Source of the DNA: Gordonia sp. SID5947
GTDB lineage: Bacteria; Actinomycetota; Actinomycetes; Mycobacteriales; Mycobacteriaceae
Reading direction: 5' to 3'
Length of the DNA stretch: 64,000 bases
Assembly: GCF_009862785.1 (NCBI RefSeq)
Contig: NZ_WWHU01000001.1
Coordinates: 3,844,001-3,908,000 of the forward strand
Position numbers and translations under genes: made by a program. Below are positions 25,649-34,890 of this stretch, piece after piece. How positions within the stretch are numbered: position 1 is the first letter of the stretch; every line of letters starts with the position of its first letter. The notes beneath the pieces were generated by a model. The model had not been told where the DNA came from. It did not search any database and worked only from the letters and a program-made list of their open reading frames with translations.

Positions 25649-27145
25649 TTACAAGACGCCATGCATGCGTTGCCGTACCCACCCGCCGAGGCACAACTGG
25701 ACGATGCCGGCCGTGATCGCGACGCCGCCGAGAACGGCCCAGTAGGCGGTCACATTGCTGTAGTACTGCCCGAAGACGCCTGCGAGGCTCGTGCCGAGAC
25801 CGATGGACAGGTAGTAGACCGCGATCATCTGGGTTCGGTAGGCCGCGGGAGCAAGCTTCGTCGACATGCTGATTCCAGTCGGCGCGAAGATGATCTCGCC
25901 GAACGCCATGATGAGCAGTAGTAGGAAAACATATAGGAGCGGCGTGGAATCGGAGTTGGTGAAGGGGATGAACATCAGGAACGAGCAGCCGATGAGCGGT
26001 AGTCCGATGCCCATCTTCGTGGGAGTGGACGGCTGCCGATCACCCATCTTGGTCCACAGCGTGGTGGCCAGGAGTGATACGACCAGGGTCACGCCCGACG
26101 ACAAACCGATGATCCAGGCGACGGGCATTTCCCAACTGCCGATCCACCGGTTCACGTTCTGGTCGGCGTAGACGGCGATTGCGCCGAAGACCTGCATCAG
26201 CAGGCTGTAGAACACGACGTTCGAGAACAGTTGGGGCAGTGACGAGTACACGCGGTCGCGCTCGACCGGCGTGATGCGATCAGAGCGCAGGATCGTGATC
26301 AGGTAGGCCACGAGTGTCACGCCGATCGCTCCTGTGAACCAGTAGGAGATGTTGTCCAGAGTCAGGATGCCGAGCGCGAAGGCAAACAAGACCACAGCGA
26401 CGACGGCAACAACGCTGATGGTGACGGCCGTGCGAGTGCGGCTCGAGCACGCGTTCGGGACGATGTTGACTGACGCGGGGAGACTTGACCGACCGAAGGC
26501 ATAGAGGATCAGTCCGATCGCCATACCAACCGCGGCGCAGCCGAATCCGGCGTGGAACCCCCAAGTGGTCTGCATGAATCCGGTGAGGATGGGGCCCAAC
26601 GCGACCCCTGAGGTGAGCCCCGCATAGAAGAGGTTGAAGCCGGCTTCCCTCATCGGGTCGCCTTCGCGATACAGCCCACCGAGGATGCCGGTCGCGTTGG
26701 CAATCAGGCCACCTGAACCGAGGGCGATGAGGATGAGTCCGAGCGCGAGGCCAGGTACGCCCGGGACGAGGGCCAGTGCGATATGGCCGCACATGATGGT
26801 GAACCCGGACGCGAACATGAGTCGCTCAGCGCCTACCACCCGGTCGGCCAGCCATGCGCCCGCCACCGTGGCGAAATAGACGCTCGCTCCATAGGAGCCG
26901 ACGACACCGATCGCCACCGCCTCGGACAGGCCAAGCCCCCCGTCTGTCACCGAGTAATAGATGTACAGCGCGAGGATCGACTGCATCCCGTAGTACGAGA
27001 ACCGCTCCCAAAACTCGAGAGAGACGAGGTACGCGAGTGCACGGGGGTGTCCGAGGAGCTTGCGCTCAGAGGGCGTGGTGGCACCCGTGGGGGCAGTCGC
27101 GCGATCGCGATTCGCTGTCGCTGTCGCCGAGCGGTTGGTGTCCAT
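25649..27145 (-). CDS. POT/PTR2-family proton-dependent peptide transporter
   Basis: 498-aa 12-14-TM transporter. The first helix has LEFWERFSYYGMQSILALYIYY, containing the ExxER proton-coupling motif of peptide transporters, and FSNVVFYSLLMQVFGAIAVYADQNVNRW fits the PTR2 signature region. It imports di- and tripeptides with protons. The ATG at 27145 is used; the frame extends upstream to 27370 without support. Two TetR-type inverted repeats lie upstream (27288-27303 and 27451-27462). Confidence 0.9.
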   Translation of the reverse strand: MDTNRSATATANRDRATAPTGATTPSERKLLGHPRALAYLVSLEFWERFSYYGMQSILALYIYYSVTDGGLGLSEAVAIGVVGSYGASVYFATVAGAWLADRVVGAERLMFASGFTIMCGHIALALVPGVPGLALGLILIALGSGGLIANATGILGGLYREGDPMREAGFNLFYAGLTSGVALGPILTGFMQTTWGFHAGFGCAAVGMAIGLILYAFGRSSLPASVNIVPNACSSRTRTAVTISVVAVVAVVLFAFALGILTLDNISYWFTGAIGVTLVAYLITILRSDRITPVERDRVYSSLPQLFSNVVFYSLLMQVFGAIAVYADQNVNRWIGSWEMPVAWIIGLSSGVTLVVSLLATTLWTKMGDRQPSTPTKMGIGLPLIGCSFLMFIPFTNSDSTPLLYVFLLLLIMAFGEIIFAPTGISMSTKLAPAAYRTQMIAVYYLSIGLGTSLAGVFGQYYSNVTAYWAVLGGVAITAGIVQLCLGGWVRQRMHGVL

Positions 27146-27287
27146 AGCGGAATTCCTGTCTGGAGTTCTGGATTCACATGCCAGAGAAGCCACGGCCGAT
27201 ACCAGCCGATGGGGTACTGCGCCGCACAATCGCCTCGCGCGAACGCCCGTTCTGTATGTCGCAGCCCCTGTCGGGCCAACGCATAAC

Positions 27288-27303
27288 ACGAACGCCTGTT
27301 CGT
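27288..27303. promoter_or_regulatory. Inverted repeat ACGAAC-N4-GTTCGT upstream of the POT gene
   Basis: 6-bp arms with a 4-bp spacer, about 145 bp upstream of the POT start. The half-site resembles the repeat before the nitroreductase gene (ACGAA-CA-TTCGT). Confidence 0.4.
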
Positions 27304-27450
27304 ACAATTTCCTCAATGCACGCCTGGGGTCTGTGGCGACAAATTGGGTCGATGCTGTGGCTTCGAACACAGTATAGGAACCTTGAGATCGAGATCAAGT
27401 GCCTCTTGGGCGAGCGGGACTCATGGCGTAGACGGCGTGGCCTGAAAGAC

Positions 27451-27462
27451 GAACGATCGTTC
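27451..27462. promoter_or_regulatory. Palindrome GAACGATCGTTC
   Basis: Perfect 12-bp palindrome in the 583-bp gap between the POT gene and the divergent PaaX gene. With the repeat at 27288-27303 it shares the GAAC/GTTC ends. Nothing gene-like was recognised in the rest of 27146-27728. Confidence 0.4.
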
Positions 27463-27728
27463 ATTAAGCTGGCGTGATGGGGGTCTTTCTGTCCTGGGAG
27501 ACTCGCGCGTAGCGACTGTGACGCCGAACAGTCCTGCCCGCGCCTATGCCCGAGCAGCCTTCCCGAGCCGGACTCCCTGCCATACCTGGACACGATCTCT
27601 TGGTCCGGGGCGGCTGCTCGTGGGGCGCGTAGGCCGCAGATCGTCGGCGATACGGCGTCAACCCTTCCGAGGTGGTCCGCGGCCTCGACCGGCGCCGGGC
27701 ACTCCGGCCCCCGGGATAGCATCACGCC

Positions 27729-28478
27729 ATGCCCCGCGCGACCGGACCACAGCGACTCTCGGCCCGGTCGGCCATTCTCAGCACTCTGCTGGGAGCCCAT
27801 CCTGGGCAGGCCACACCGGCGGGCATCCTGGCGATCGCCGCCGAACTCGGGCTCGGTGAGTCGGCGGTGCGGGTCGCGCTGACCCGGATGGTCGCGGGTG
27901 GCGATCTCGAGCGCGTCGACGGGCTGTATCGGCTGAGTGATCGGCTCGTGGAACGTCAGCGGAGACAGGACGCGTCCATCCATCCGGGGCTCCGGAAGTG
28001 GAACGGTTGCTGGCGGCTCGTGGTGGTGAGCGTGCCGGCCGATGACGCAGGTGCGCGGAATGCGACGAGGGCCGCTCTGGCCGGGGCGCGTTTCGGCGAA
28101 CTCCGCGAGGGCGTGTGGACGCGCCCGGCCAACCTCGACGTGATTCTCGACGACGACCCGGCCGTCGCGGGACGCGTGACCCTGTTCGATGCGGAACCCG
28201 ACGAACCTGCCGTCGAGCTCGCGGATCGTCTGTTCGGACCGACACGATGGGCCGAGCGGGCCGAGGAGCTGATCGCCTCGCTCGACGGCGCCGTCGAGCT
28301 GCGGGACCGGTTCGAGGTCGCCGCGCAGGTCGTGCGGCACATCATGCGCGATCCGCTGCTGCCGGAGCCCCTACTGCCCACGCCGTGGCCGGGTGCCCGG
28401 ATCCGCACAGGTTACGAGCGGTTTCGCGACGAATTCGGCGCGCACGTCGCGCGGGTCCTCGACCGCGCGCACGGCTGA
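27729..28478 (+). CDS. PaaX-family transcriptional regulator
   Basis: 249 aa. It has an N-terminal winged-helix domain (SARSAILSTLLGAHPGQ through ESAVRVALTRMVAGGDLERVDGLYRL) and the PaaX central and C-terminal domains (KWNGCWRLVVVSVP, HIMRDPLLPEPLLPTPWPG). PaaX represses phenylacetate catabolism by sensing phenylacetyl-CoA; relatives next to acyl-CoA dehydrogenase and hydratase genes probably sense another acyl-CoA. It lies 110 bp upstream of the AidB-like gene in the same direction. Confidence 0.9.
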   Translation: MPRATGPQRLSARSAILSTLLGAHPGQATPAGILAIAAELGLGESAVRVALTRMVAGGDLERVDGLYRLSDRLVERQRRQDASIHPGLRKWNGCWRLVVVSVPADDAGARNATRAALAGARFGELREGVWTRPANLDVILDDDPAVAGRVTLFDAEPDEPAVELADRLFGPTRWAERAEELIASLDGAVELRDRFEVAAQVVRHIMRDPLLPEPLLPTPWPGARIRTGYERFRDEFGAHVARVLDRAHG

Positions 28479-28588
28479 TCCAACCCGGCGCGGCCATTAC
28501 ACTCTCGATTCCCGCGCGCCGATTATGTAATAGTGGTGCGACATGGGTGGCCCGTTCTCGGGTCATCGGCATCTCGAGGAGGCGTCGC

Positions 28589-30232
28589 ATGCCGGCAACA
28601 CACGTAGTCACCAATCAAGCTCCCGCTCTCGTCGATCACGACCTCGCCGAGCAACCCGTGGTCCTGGAGGCGATGGCCCGCGCCCATGCCGGGTACGCCC
28701 TCGACGACCTGCACGAGATCGGTCGGCAGGCCGGTTCTGCGGAAGTGGCCGATCTCGCTGATCGCGCGGAGGCCCATCCGCCCCAGCTGCGCACCCACGA
28801 CCGATTCGGCAACCGCGTCGACGAGGTCGATTACGACCCGGCGTACCACGAACTGATGCGCCGCGCAGTCGGATTCGGTCTCCACGGTGCCCCGTGGGCC
28901 GACACCTCACCGAACCCGCATCTGGTCCGGGCGGCGAAGATGAGCGTGTGGGGTCCGACGGACGCCGGACACCTCTGTCCGATCTCGATGACCTATGCGG
29001 TCGTCCCGGCGTTGCGGGCTGACGCCGACCTCGCCGCGCGGTACGAGCCGCTGCTCACCGCGCCCGTCTACGATCCCGGTTTGCGTAACCCGTTGTCGAA
29101 GGCTGGTCTCATCGCCGGCATGTCGATGACCGAGAAGCAGGGCGGCTCCGATGTGCGGGCCAACACCACGACGGCGGTTCCCATCGGGGACGGCACCTAC
29201 CGCATCACCGGGCACAAGTGGTTCACCTCGGCGCCGATGTCCGATGTGTTCCTCGTCCTCGCGCAGGCACCCGGCGGCCTCTCGTGCTTCTTTGTCCCCC
29301 GTGTGCTTCCCGATGGTTCGCGCAATCCCTTTGCACTGCAACGGCTCAAGGACAAGCTCGGAAACCGGTCCAACGCCAGCGGCGAGGTGGAATACGAGAA
29401 CACCATCGGATGGCTCGTCGGCGATGAGGGCCGCGGCGTGCGCACCATCATCGAGATGGTCAACCTGACGAGGCTGGACTGCACCCTGGGAAGCGCCACG
29501 TCGATGCGCACAGGCGTGATGACCGCCGCCCATCACGCTGCACACCGCAGCGCGTTCGGCCTGACGCTGATCGATCAGCCGTTGATGCGGAACGTGATCG
29601 CCGACCTGGCCGTGGAGGCCGAGGCGTCGACGGTCGTGGCCTTGTGGCTGGCAGAGGTGACCGACCGTGCCGTCGCGGGTGACGACGAGGCGGACGCGCT
29701 GCGGCGGATAGCACTCGCCGTCAGCAAGTACTACGTGTGCAAACGCGGTCCCGCGCATGCGGCAGAATCCCTGGAGTGCCTGGGCGGCAACGGATACGTG
29801 GAGGAATCCCGGATGCCGAGGTTGTACCGTGAGGCGCCGTTGATGTCGGTGTGGGAGGGTTCCGGAAACGTTGCGGCGCTGGACGTGCTGCGCGCGATCG
29901 TGCGACAGCCGGAGACTCTCGACGTCTTCTTCGCGGAGGTGGAGTCGGGCCGCGGGCAGTCCGCCGCACTCGATGCCGCGATCGACCGACTGCGCCACCG
30001 GTTCGCCGACATCGACGACGCGGGCGCGGCGCAGTTCGCGGCACGTCAGATCGTCGGTGAGATGGCGTTGGTGTTGCAAGGCTCCCTCCTGCACCGCCAC
30101 GGCCATCCCGCTGTGGCCGAGGCCTTCTCGGCCACTCGGCTGGGGGCGGTCCGTGGTGATGTGTTCGGTGCACTGCCGGCCGGTCTCGACATCGCGACGA
30201 TACTGGACCGTGTCACCCCGAAGATCGGCTGA
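28589..30232 (+). CDS. AidB-like acyl-CoA dehydrogenase
   Basis: 547-aa acyl-CoA dehydrogenase of the AidB subfamily. It has the family's long N-terminal extension, the FAD/substrate segment GMSMTEKQGGSDVRANTT (about 185), GHKWFTSAPMSDVFLVLA, and the C-terminal ESLECLGGNGYVEESRMPRLYREAPL with WEGSGNVAALDVLRAI. E. coli AidB is linked to the alkylation response, but in actinobacteria these are often ordinary acyl-CoA dehydrogenases in catabolic operons, which fits the two hydratases here. The ATG at 28589 follows GAGGAGG. Confidence 0.9.
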   Translation: MPATHVVTNQAPALVDHDLAEQPVVLEAMARAHAGYALDDLHEIGRQAGSAEVADLADRAEAHPPQLRTHDRFGNRVDEVDYDPAYHELMRRAVGFGLHGAPWADTSPNPHLVRAAKMSVWGPTDAGHLCPISMTYAVVPALRADADLAARYEPLLTAPVYDPGLRNPLSKAGLIAGMSMTEKQGGSDVRANTTTAVPIGDGTYRITGHKWFTSAPMSDVFLVLAQAPGGLSCFFVPRVLPDGSRNPFALQRLKDKLGNRSNASGEVEYENTIGWLVGDEGRGVRTIIEMVNLTRLDCTLGSATSMRTGVMTAAHHAAHRSAFGLTLIDQPLMRNVIADLAVEAEASTVVALWLAEVTDRAVAGDDEADALRRIALAVSKYYVCKRGPAHAAESLECLGGNGYVEESRMPRLYREAPLMSVWEGSGNVAALDVLRAIVRQPETLDVFFAEVESGRGQSAALDAAIDRLRHRFADIDDAGAAQFAARQIVGEMALVLQGSLLHRHGHPAVAEAFSATRLGAVRGDVFGALPAGLDIATILDRVTPKIG

Positions 30233-30246
30233 GTGGAGCACAAGCC

Positions 30247-31260
30247 ATGACCGACGAACCGACCGACACCGCCGCCGCACCCTGGTACGCCGGCCAGACC
30301 GCCGGCGCCGACAGCAAGTTCCGCGGACGACACCGTGCGGCCTCCGAGCGGACGTACCGCACGCTGACCTATGAGGTGACCGGACGCATCGCGCGGATCA
30401 CCTTCGATCGTCCGGAGCGCGGCAACGCGATCACCGCCGACACCCCGGTCGACCTCGCCGCAGCGGTAGAGCGGGCCGACCTCGACCCCGAAGTCCACGT
30501 GATCTTGTTGTCCGGCAACGGAAAAGGATTCTGCGGTGGTTACGACCTGTCGATCTTCGCCGAGGGGGCCGGTGGCGACAACGGTGCCGACTCGCCGGAG
30601 GGCACGGTCATCGACCCGATCGTGCAGGCCCGCAACCACGACCCGGGATCGGTCTGGGATCCGATGATCGACTACGCGATGATGAGCCGGTTCAATCGGG
30701 GGTTCGCGAGCCTCATGCACGCCAACAAGCCGACCGTCGCCAAGTTGCACGGGTTCGCGATCGCCGGCGGCACCGACATCGCGTTGTTCGCCGACCAGAT
30801 CATCTGCGCCGACGACACCAAGATCGGCTATCCGCCCACTCGGGTGTGGGGTGTGCCGGCCGCGGGGATGTGGGCGCATCGCCTCGGCGACCAACGAGCG
30901 AAACGGCTGCTGCTCACCGGTGATTGCATCTCGGGCAGGCAGGCCGCCGACTGGGGACTGGCCGTCGAGTCCGCTCCCGCCGACGAATTGGACGCCCGCA
31001 CAGAAGACCTGGTCGCCAGGATCGCGCGGATGCCGATCAACCAGCTGATGATGGTGAAGCTCGCACTCAATTCCGCGCTGCAGAATCAGGGAGTCGCCAA
31101 CTCGGGCATGATCAGTACCGTGTTCGACGGAATCTCCCGGCATACCAGCGAGGGGTACGCCTTTGCGGCCCGCGCGGCCGACAGAGGATTCCGCGAGGCG
31201 GTGCGTGAGCGGGATGAGCCCTTCGGCGACTGGAAGCGATCGGGGATGGACGGCCGATGA
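30247..31260 (+). CDS. Enoyl-CoA hydratase/isomerase (crotonase), long form
   Basis: 337-aa crotonase. A ~40-residue N-terminal extension precedes the fold (TYEVTGRIARITFDRPERGNAI). The oxyanion-hole segments are GNGKGFCGGYDLS and KLHGFAIAGGTDIALFADQI. It hydrates or isomerises enoyl-CoA esters produced by the dehydrogenase upstream (14-bp gap). Its stop overlaps the next start as ATGA, coupling the two hydratases. Confidence 0.9.
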   Translation: MTDEPTDTAAAPWYAGQTAGADSKFRGRHRAASERTYRTLTYEVTGRIARITFDRPERGNAITADTPVDLAAAVERADLDPEVHVILLSGNGKGFCGGYDLSIFAEGAGGDNGADSPEGTVIDPIVQARNHDPGSVWDPMIDYAMMSRFNRGFASLMHANKPTVAKLHGFAIAGGTDIALFADQIICADDTKIGYPPTRVWGVPAAGMWAHRLGDQRAKRLLLTGDCISGRQAADWGLAVESAPADELDARTEDLVARIARMPINQLMMVKLALNSALQNQGVANSGMISTVFDGISRHTSEGYAFAARAADRGFREAVRERDEPFGDWKRSGMDGR

Positions 31261-32069
31261 CCACGTCGACGATCATCGAACGCACCGAGGGACATGTGCG
31301 GATCATCGGCGTCAACCGCCCCGATCGTCGTAATGCGGTGGACCGGGCGACAGCCGATGCGCTGGCGGACGCCTTCCGACGTTTCGACACCGACGATGCG
31401 GTGGCGGTGGCCGTCCTGTACGGCGAAGGTGGGACATTCTGTGCGGGAGCCGATCTCAAGGCGATCGCCGAAGGTGAACCGAACCGCGTGGCCGACGACG
31501 GCGACGGCCCGATGGGTCCGACCCGGATGCGTTTGAGCAAGCCGGTGATCGCGGCGGTGTCGGGTCATGCGGTGGCGGGCGGCCTGGAGCTCGCTCTGTG
31601 GGCCGACCTGCGGGTGGTGGACGACGATGCGGTGTTCGGGGTGTTCTGTCGTCGATGGGGTGTGCCGCTCATCGACGGCGGAACGGTGCGATTGCCGAGA
31701 CTCATCGGGGCGAGCCGGGCGATGGACCTCGTCCTGACGGGGCGGGCCGTCGGTGCCTCGGAGGCGCTCGACATCGGGCTGGCCAATCGTGTTGTCCCGG
31801 CGGGAACATCGCTCGACGCCGCGATCCGTCTGGCCGCCGAGCTCGCCGGACTGCCCCAGACGTGCCTGCGCCACGACCGATTGTCGATGCTGGAGCAGGA
31901 GGGCCTCGACGAGCGGGCCGCCATCGCCAACGAACTCACGCACGGCAGGGCGTCACTGGCCGTCGACACGCTGGCCGGCGCCCGACGATTTGCCGACGGT
32001 GCGGGCCGCCATGGTGTTGCGCAGGCCCGGCCGGCGCCCGCCGATGTGGCGGACACGGACCGGGCCTGA
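31257..32069 (+). CDS. Enoyl-CoA hydratase/isomerase (crotonase), short form
   Basis: 270-aa crotonase: RIIGVNRPDRRNAVDRAT, GEGGTFCAGADLKAI (first oxyanion loop) and AVSGHAVAGGLELALWADLRV (second). It is translationally coupled to the upstream hydratase and only distantly related to it, so the two probably act on different intermediates. It ends 22 bp before a convergent membrane-protein gene. Confidence 0.9.
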   Translation: MTTSTIIERTEGHVRIIGVNRPDRRNAVDRATADALADAFRRFDTDDAVAVAVLYGEGGTFCAGADLKAIAEGEPNRVADDGDGPMGPTRMRLSKPVIAAVSGHAVAGGLELALWADLRVVDDDAVFGVFCRRWGVPLIDGGTVRLPRLIGASRAMDLVLTGRAVGASEALDIGLANRVVPAGTSLDAAIRLAAELAGLPQTCLRHDRLSMLEQEGLDERAAIANELTHGRASLAVDTLAGARRFADGAGRHGVAQARPAPADVADTDRA

Positions 32070-32091
32070 TGATGAGGCGGCAGATGCAGGT

Positions 32092-32496
32092 TCAGACGGT
32101 TCTCCAGGTGGCGACCGCCCAGATGATCACGAGATCGATCGCGATCACCAAGACCGACCACCAGGGGTAATAGGGCAGCCACAGGAAGTTCAGGATGATC
32201 GAGAGCGCGGCGATCACGATGGCCCCGATCCGCGCCCACGTCGCGCCGGTGAACATCCCGATCGCGATGCCGATGGCGATGATCGAGACGACGATGTGGA
32301 TCCATCCCCAGGCGGTGACGTCCATCTTGTAGATGTACTCCTGGCCGACGACGAACAGATCGTCCTTGGCCACCGCCGAGATGCCCTGCAGGAGACCGAT
32401 GATACCGCCGGTGAGCAGCAGTATCGCGGCGGCGATCGTCGCGCCGCCCGCGAAGCCCTGCTGTAGTCGGTGGTCCTCGTACTGTGGTGTGGTCAT
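32092..32496 (-). CDS. DUF7144-type small membrane protein
   Basis: 134 aa with four predicted transmembrane helices (about 17-40, 60-80, 85-105, 110-130). The N-terminal QQGFAGGATIAAAILLLTGGIIGLLQGISAV matches a family widespread in Actinobacteria (DUF7144) with no established function. It is convergent with the hydratase operon and divergent from the deazaflavin-oxidoreductase gene. Confidence 0.75.
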   Translation of the reverse strand: MTTPQYEDHRLQQGFAGGATIAAAILLLTGGIIGLLQGISAVAKDDLFVVGQEYIYKMDVTAWGWIHIVVSIIAIGIAIGMFTGATWARIGAIVIAALSIILNFLWLPYYPWWSVLVIAIDLVIIWAVATWRTV

Positions 32497-32652
32497 GGCA
32501 ACCTTTCTCTCAGATGGGGTGCCGGAAGCCTTGTCGCGTCACCTCTACCGCATGGTCACGGACCCCGCCCGCTGCGCGCATCCTCCGTAGCGGATGATTG
32601 CGCGGCGGTAAGGTGCCCCGGTAGACGTCCGCGGGCGACGAGGAGGTCCAGA

Positions 32653-33096
32653 ATGAGCATTGCCGCCCGAATGCTGCAGACACGGTGGCTGGTGCGCGCA
32701 CCGATCATCCTTTTCCGAGCACGCCTCGGCTTTCTGTTCGGTGGTCGCCTGTTGTTGCTCGAGCACACCGGACGTACCACCGGGGAGACACGTTACGTGG
32801 TTCTCGAGACGGTCGAGCGATCCACGCCGACACAAGTCGTGATCGCGTCGGGATTCGGACGACGTGCCCAGTGGTTCAAGAATCTTCAGGCCGATCCCCG
32901 TTGCCGCGTCTCGATCGGTCGGTCGTCGGGGCGGCCTGCGGTGGCCGAGGTGCTCGACGACGGTGACGCCACCGCCGTCATGGACCGGTATCGCACGGCC
33001 CACGCACGCGCCTACGGCGAATTGGCCGGGATCATCGAAGAATCCACCGGTCTGTCGATCGATGACGTGCCGCTGGTCCGACTGACCTTGAGCTGA
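32653..33096 (+). CDS. Deazaflavin (F420)-dependent nitroreductase-family protein
   Basis: 147-aa split-barrel protein of the Ddn/FGD-related family. Signature segments are LLLLEHTGRTTGETRYVVLE and VVIASGFGRRAQWFKNLQADPRCRVSIG. Family members transfer hydride from F420H2 to quinones, aflatoxins or nitro compounds. AGGAGG ends 6 nt before the ATG at 32653. Convergent with the dehalogenase gene. Confidence 0.85.
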   Translation: MSIAARMLQTRWLVRAPIILFRARLGFLFGGRLLLLEHTGRTTGETRYVVLETVERSTPTQVVIASGFGRRAQWFKNLQADPRCRVSIGRSSGRPAVAEVLDDGDATAVMDRYRTAHARAYGELAGIIEESTGLSIDDVPLVRLTLS

Positions 33097-33123
33097 ACGG
33101 GAAATGGTGCTCGATGAGTCAGG

Positions 33124-33804
33124 TCAGCAGCCGAGTTGCCGTGCCAGGTCGAGGATGTCGGTGGCGTGGATGTCGTTGAGTTCCGAGCCCGAGTCGTCCT
33201 TCGGAGCACCGCCCCATTCCATCGGCCGTTCGATGAAAGCGGTTCGGAGGCCGAATGAGCGGGCCGCGTCGAGATCGTGCTGATGAGTGGCCACCATCAT
33301 CACCTGAGCCGGGTCGACCTCGAGTAGATCGGCCAGCCCGCAGTAGGTCTCGCGGGCCGGCTTGTAGTGTCGCCAGAGATCGGACCCGCCGACCACATCC
33401 CACTGAAAACCGTTGTGTCTGGCCATGTCCGTGAGCAACGCGACGGTACCGTTGCTCAGCGCGCACACGACGAATTCGCTCCGGAGGCGACGGATTCCGT
33501 CGGCGGCGTCCGGCCACCCCGGGATGGTGCGCCACGCGCGGACCAGCCGGATCGCCTGATCAGGGTCGAGTGTGCAACCGAACGACGACGCGACCTCGTG
33601 CACGGTCTGGGTCTGCAGGTCGTCGAGACGCCGCCACGGCAGCTCTCCCGACTCCACCCGCGCGAGGATCGGACCGTATCGTCGGCGCCATTCGCGTGCG
33701 AAGTCGCCCGCATCGACGCCCGCTACGACGTCACCGACCACACCGGAGATCCCGGTGAACCAGTCGGTGACCGTGCCGAAGGTGTCGAAGGCGAGGACCT
33801 TCAA
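33124..33804 (-). CDS. HAD-superfamily type II haloacid dehalogenase
   Basis: 226 aa. HAD motif I AFDTFGTVTDW at the N-terminus (catalytic Asp; the Phe/Tyr-Gly-Thr variation of 2-haloacid dehalogenases), motif II VVCALSNGTVALL, motif III HYKPARETYCGLADLL and motif IV MMVATHQHDLDAARSFG. It would hydrolyse a 2-haloalkanoic acid or a phosphorylated substrate. It is 20 bp downstream of the metallophosphoesterase on the same strand. Confidence 0.88.
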   Translation of the reverse strand: MKVLAFDTFGTVTDWFTGISGVVGDVVAGVDAGDFAREWRRRYGPILARVESGELPWRRLDDLQTQTVHEVASSFGCTLDPDQAIRLVRAWRTIPGWPDAADGIRRLRSEFVVCALSNGTVALLTDMARHNGFQWDVVGGSDLWRHYKPARETYCGLADLLEVDPAQVMMVATHQHDLDAARSFGLRTAFIERPMEWGGAPKDDSGSELNDIHATDILDLARQLGC

Positions 33805-33824
33805 CCCGCGGGGGACGTCGGTGC

Positions 33825-34826
33825 TCAGCCGATCTCCGACGCCAACTGCGGCAGCGAGTGGTCCTCGTCGAACTCGGCGTCGCCGTTGGAGACCGGCGTC
33901 AAGGTCAGCAGGCTCGCCTCGGGTCGGCAGCAGAACCGGGCAGGCGCATACGGCGAGGTGCCGAGCCCGGCGCTGACATGCAACTTCATCGCGGAGCCCC
34001 AGCTGGACACGCCCTTGACGCGCGAACGATCGAGTTCACAGTTGGTGACGAGCGCCCCGAAGAACGGAAGGCAGAGCTGGCCGCCGTGCGTGTGACCTGC
34101 CATCACCAGGTCGTAGCCGTCGTCGGCGAAGCGGTCCAGCACCCGGGGCTCCGGGGAGTGGGTGAGCCCCAACCGCAGGTGGGCGAGTGGATTCGGCCGC
34201 CCGGCGATGGTCTCGTAGCGGTCGCGTTCGATATGTGGGTCGTCGACGCCCGCGGCCACCACGCGCACTCCGCTGACCTCGAGTTCGCGGATGGTGTGGG
34301 TGGCATCCAGCCAGCCGCGCTCGATGAACGCCGCACGCAGATCCTGCCACGGCAGCGGATCGCCGAAGCTCCGGGTGTGGTCGCTCCGGAAGTACTGGAA
34401 GGGGTTCTTCAGGCGCGGACCGAAGTAGTCGTTGGAGCCGAACACGAACATGCCCGGGCGCGACAGCAGCCCACCCAGCGACTGGATGACCGCCGGAACC
34501 GCCTGCGGATGTGCGAGATTGTCGCCGGTGTTGATCACCAGGTCCGGTTCCAGAGCCTCGAGCTCGGACACCCATGCCTGCTTGAGTCGCTGGCCAGGGG
34601 TCATGTGCAGATCGCTGATGTGCAGCACACGCAGCGGTGCGGCCCCGGGCTCGAGCACCGAAAGGGTGCTGTGGCGGAGTGTGAACGCATTGCGTTCGAC
34701 CACCGTCGAATAGAAGAGACCCGCGGCGGCCAGGCCGGCCAGGCCACCGGCCGCGCGTACGGCCGCGGCGGAGGTCAGGCCCGCTGAGGTGATCCGGCCC
34801 GCGAGGGCGTTGTCGACGTGAACCAT
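33825..34826 (-). CDS. Metallophosphoesterase with N-terminal hydrophobic anchor (Rv3683-like)
   Basis: 333-aa calcineurin-like phosphoesterase. Metal-ligand motifs LHISDLHMTPG (about 70), NTGDNLAHP (about 100), FGSNDYFG and MAGHTHGGQL (about 244) are in the expected order. A hydrophobic segment at about 15-40 suggests membrane association. Its position beside the class A penicillin-binding protein mirrors Rv3683/ponA2 in M. tuberculosis (recalled synteny), hinting at an envelope role. Confidence 0.9.
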   Translation of the reverse strand: MVHVDNALAGRITSAGLTSAAAVRAAGGLAGLAAAGLFYSTVVERNAFTLRHSTLSVLEPGAAPLRVLHISDLHMTPGQRLKQAWVSELEALEPDLVINTGDNLAHPQAVPAVIQSLGGLLSRPGMFVFGSNDYFGPRLKNPFQYFRSDHTRSFGDPLPWQDLRAAFIERGWLDATHTIRELEVSGVRVVAAGVDDPHIERDRYETIAGRPNPLAHLRLGLTHSPEPRVLDRFADDGYDLVMAGHTHGGQLCLPFFGALVTNCELDRSRVKGVSSWGSAMKLHVSAGLGTSPYAPARFCCRPEASLLTLTPVSNGDAEFDEDHSLPQLASEIG

Positions 34827-34890
34827 TAACTCAGGATACGCAGTTGCACGCCCGCGGCGTCCACGGGTTTTCGCCGGGTTCCAGGGCCGC

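Noticed and set aside
27146..27728. Transposase remnant in the POT-PaaX gap
   Set aside because: Short Arg-rich frames exist on both strands but none shows a transposase motif or terminal repeats.
27174..28340. 388-aa minus-strand open frame opposite the PaaX gene
   Set aside because: It runs antisense to PaaX, across the intergenic region, with no domain and biased composition.
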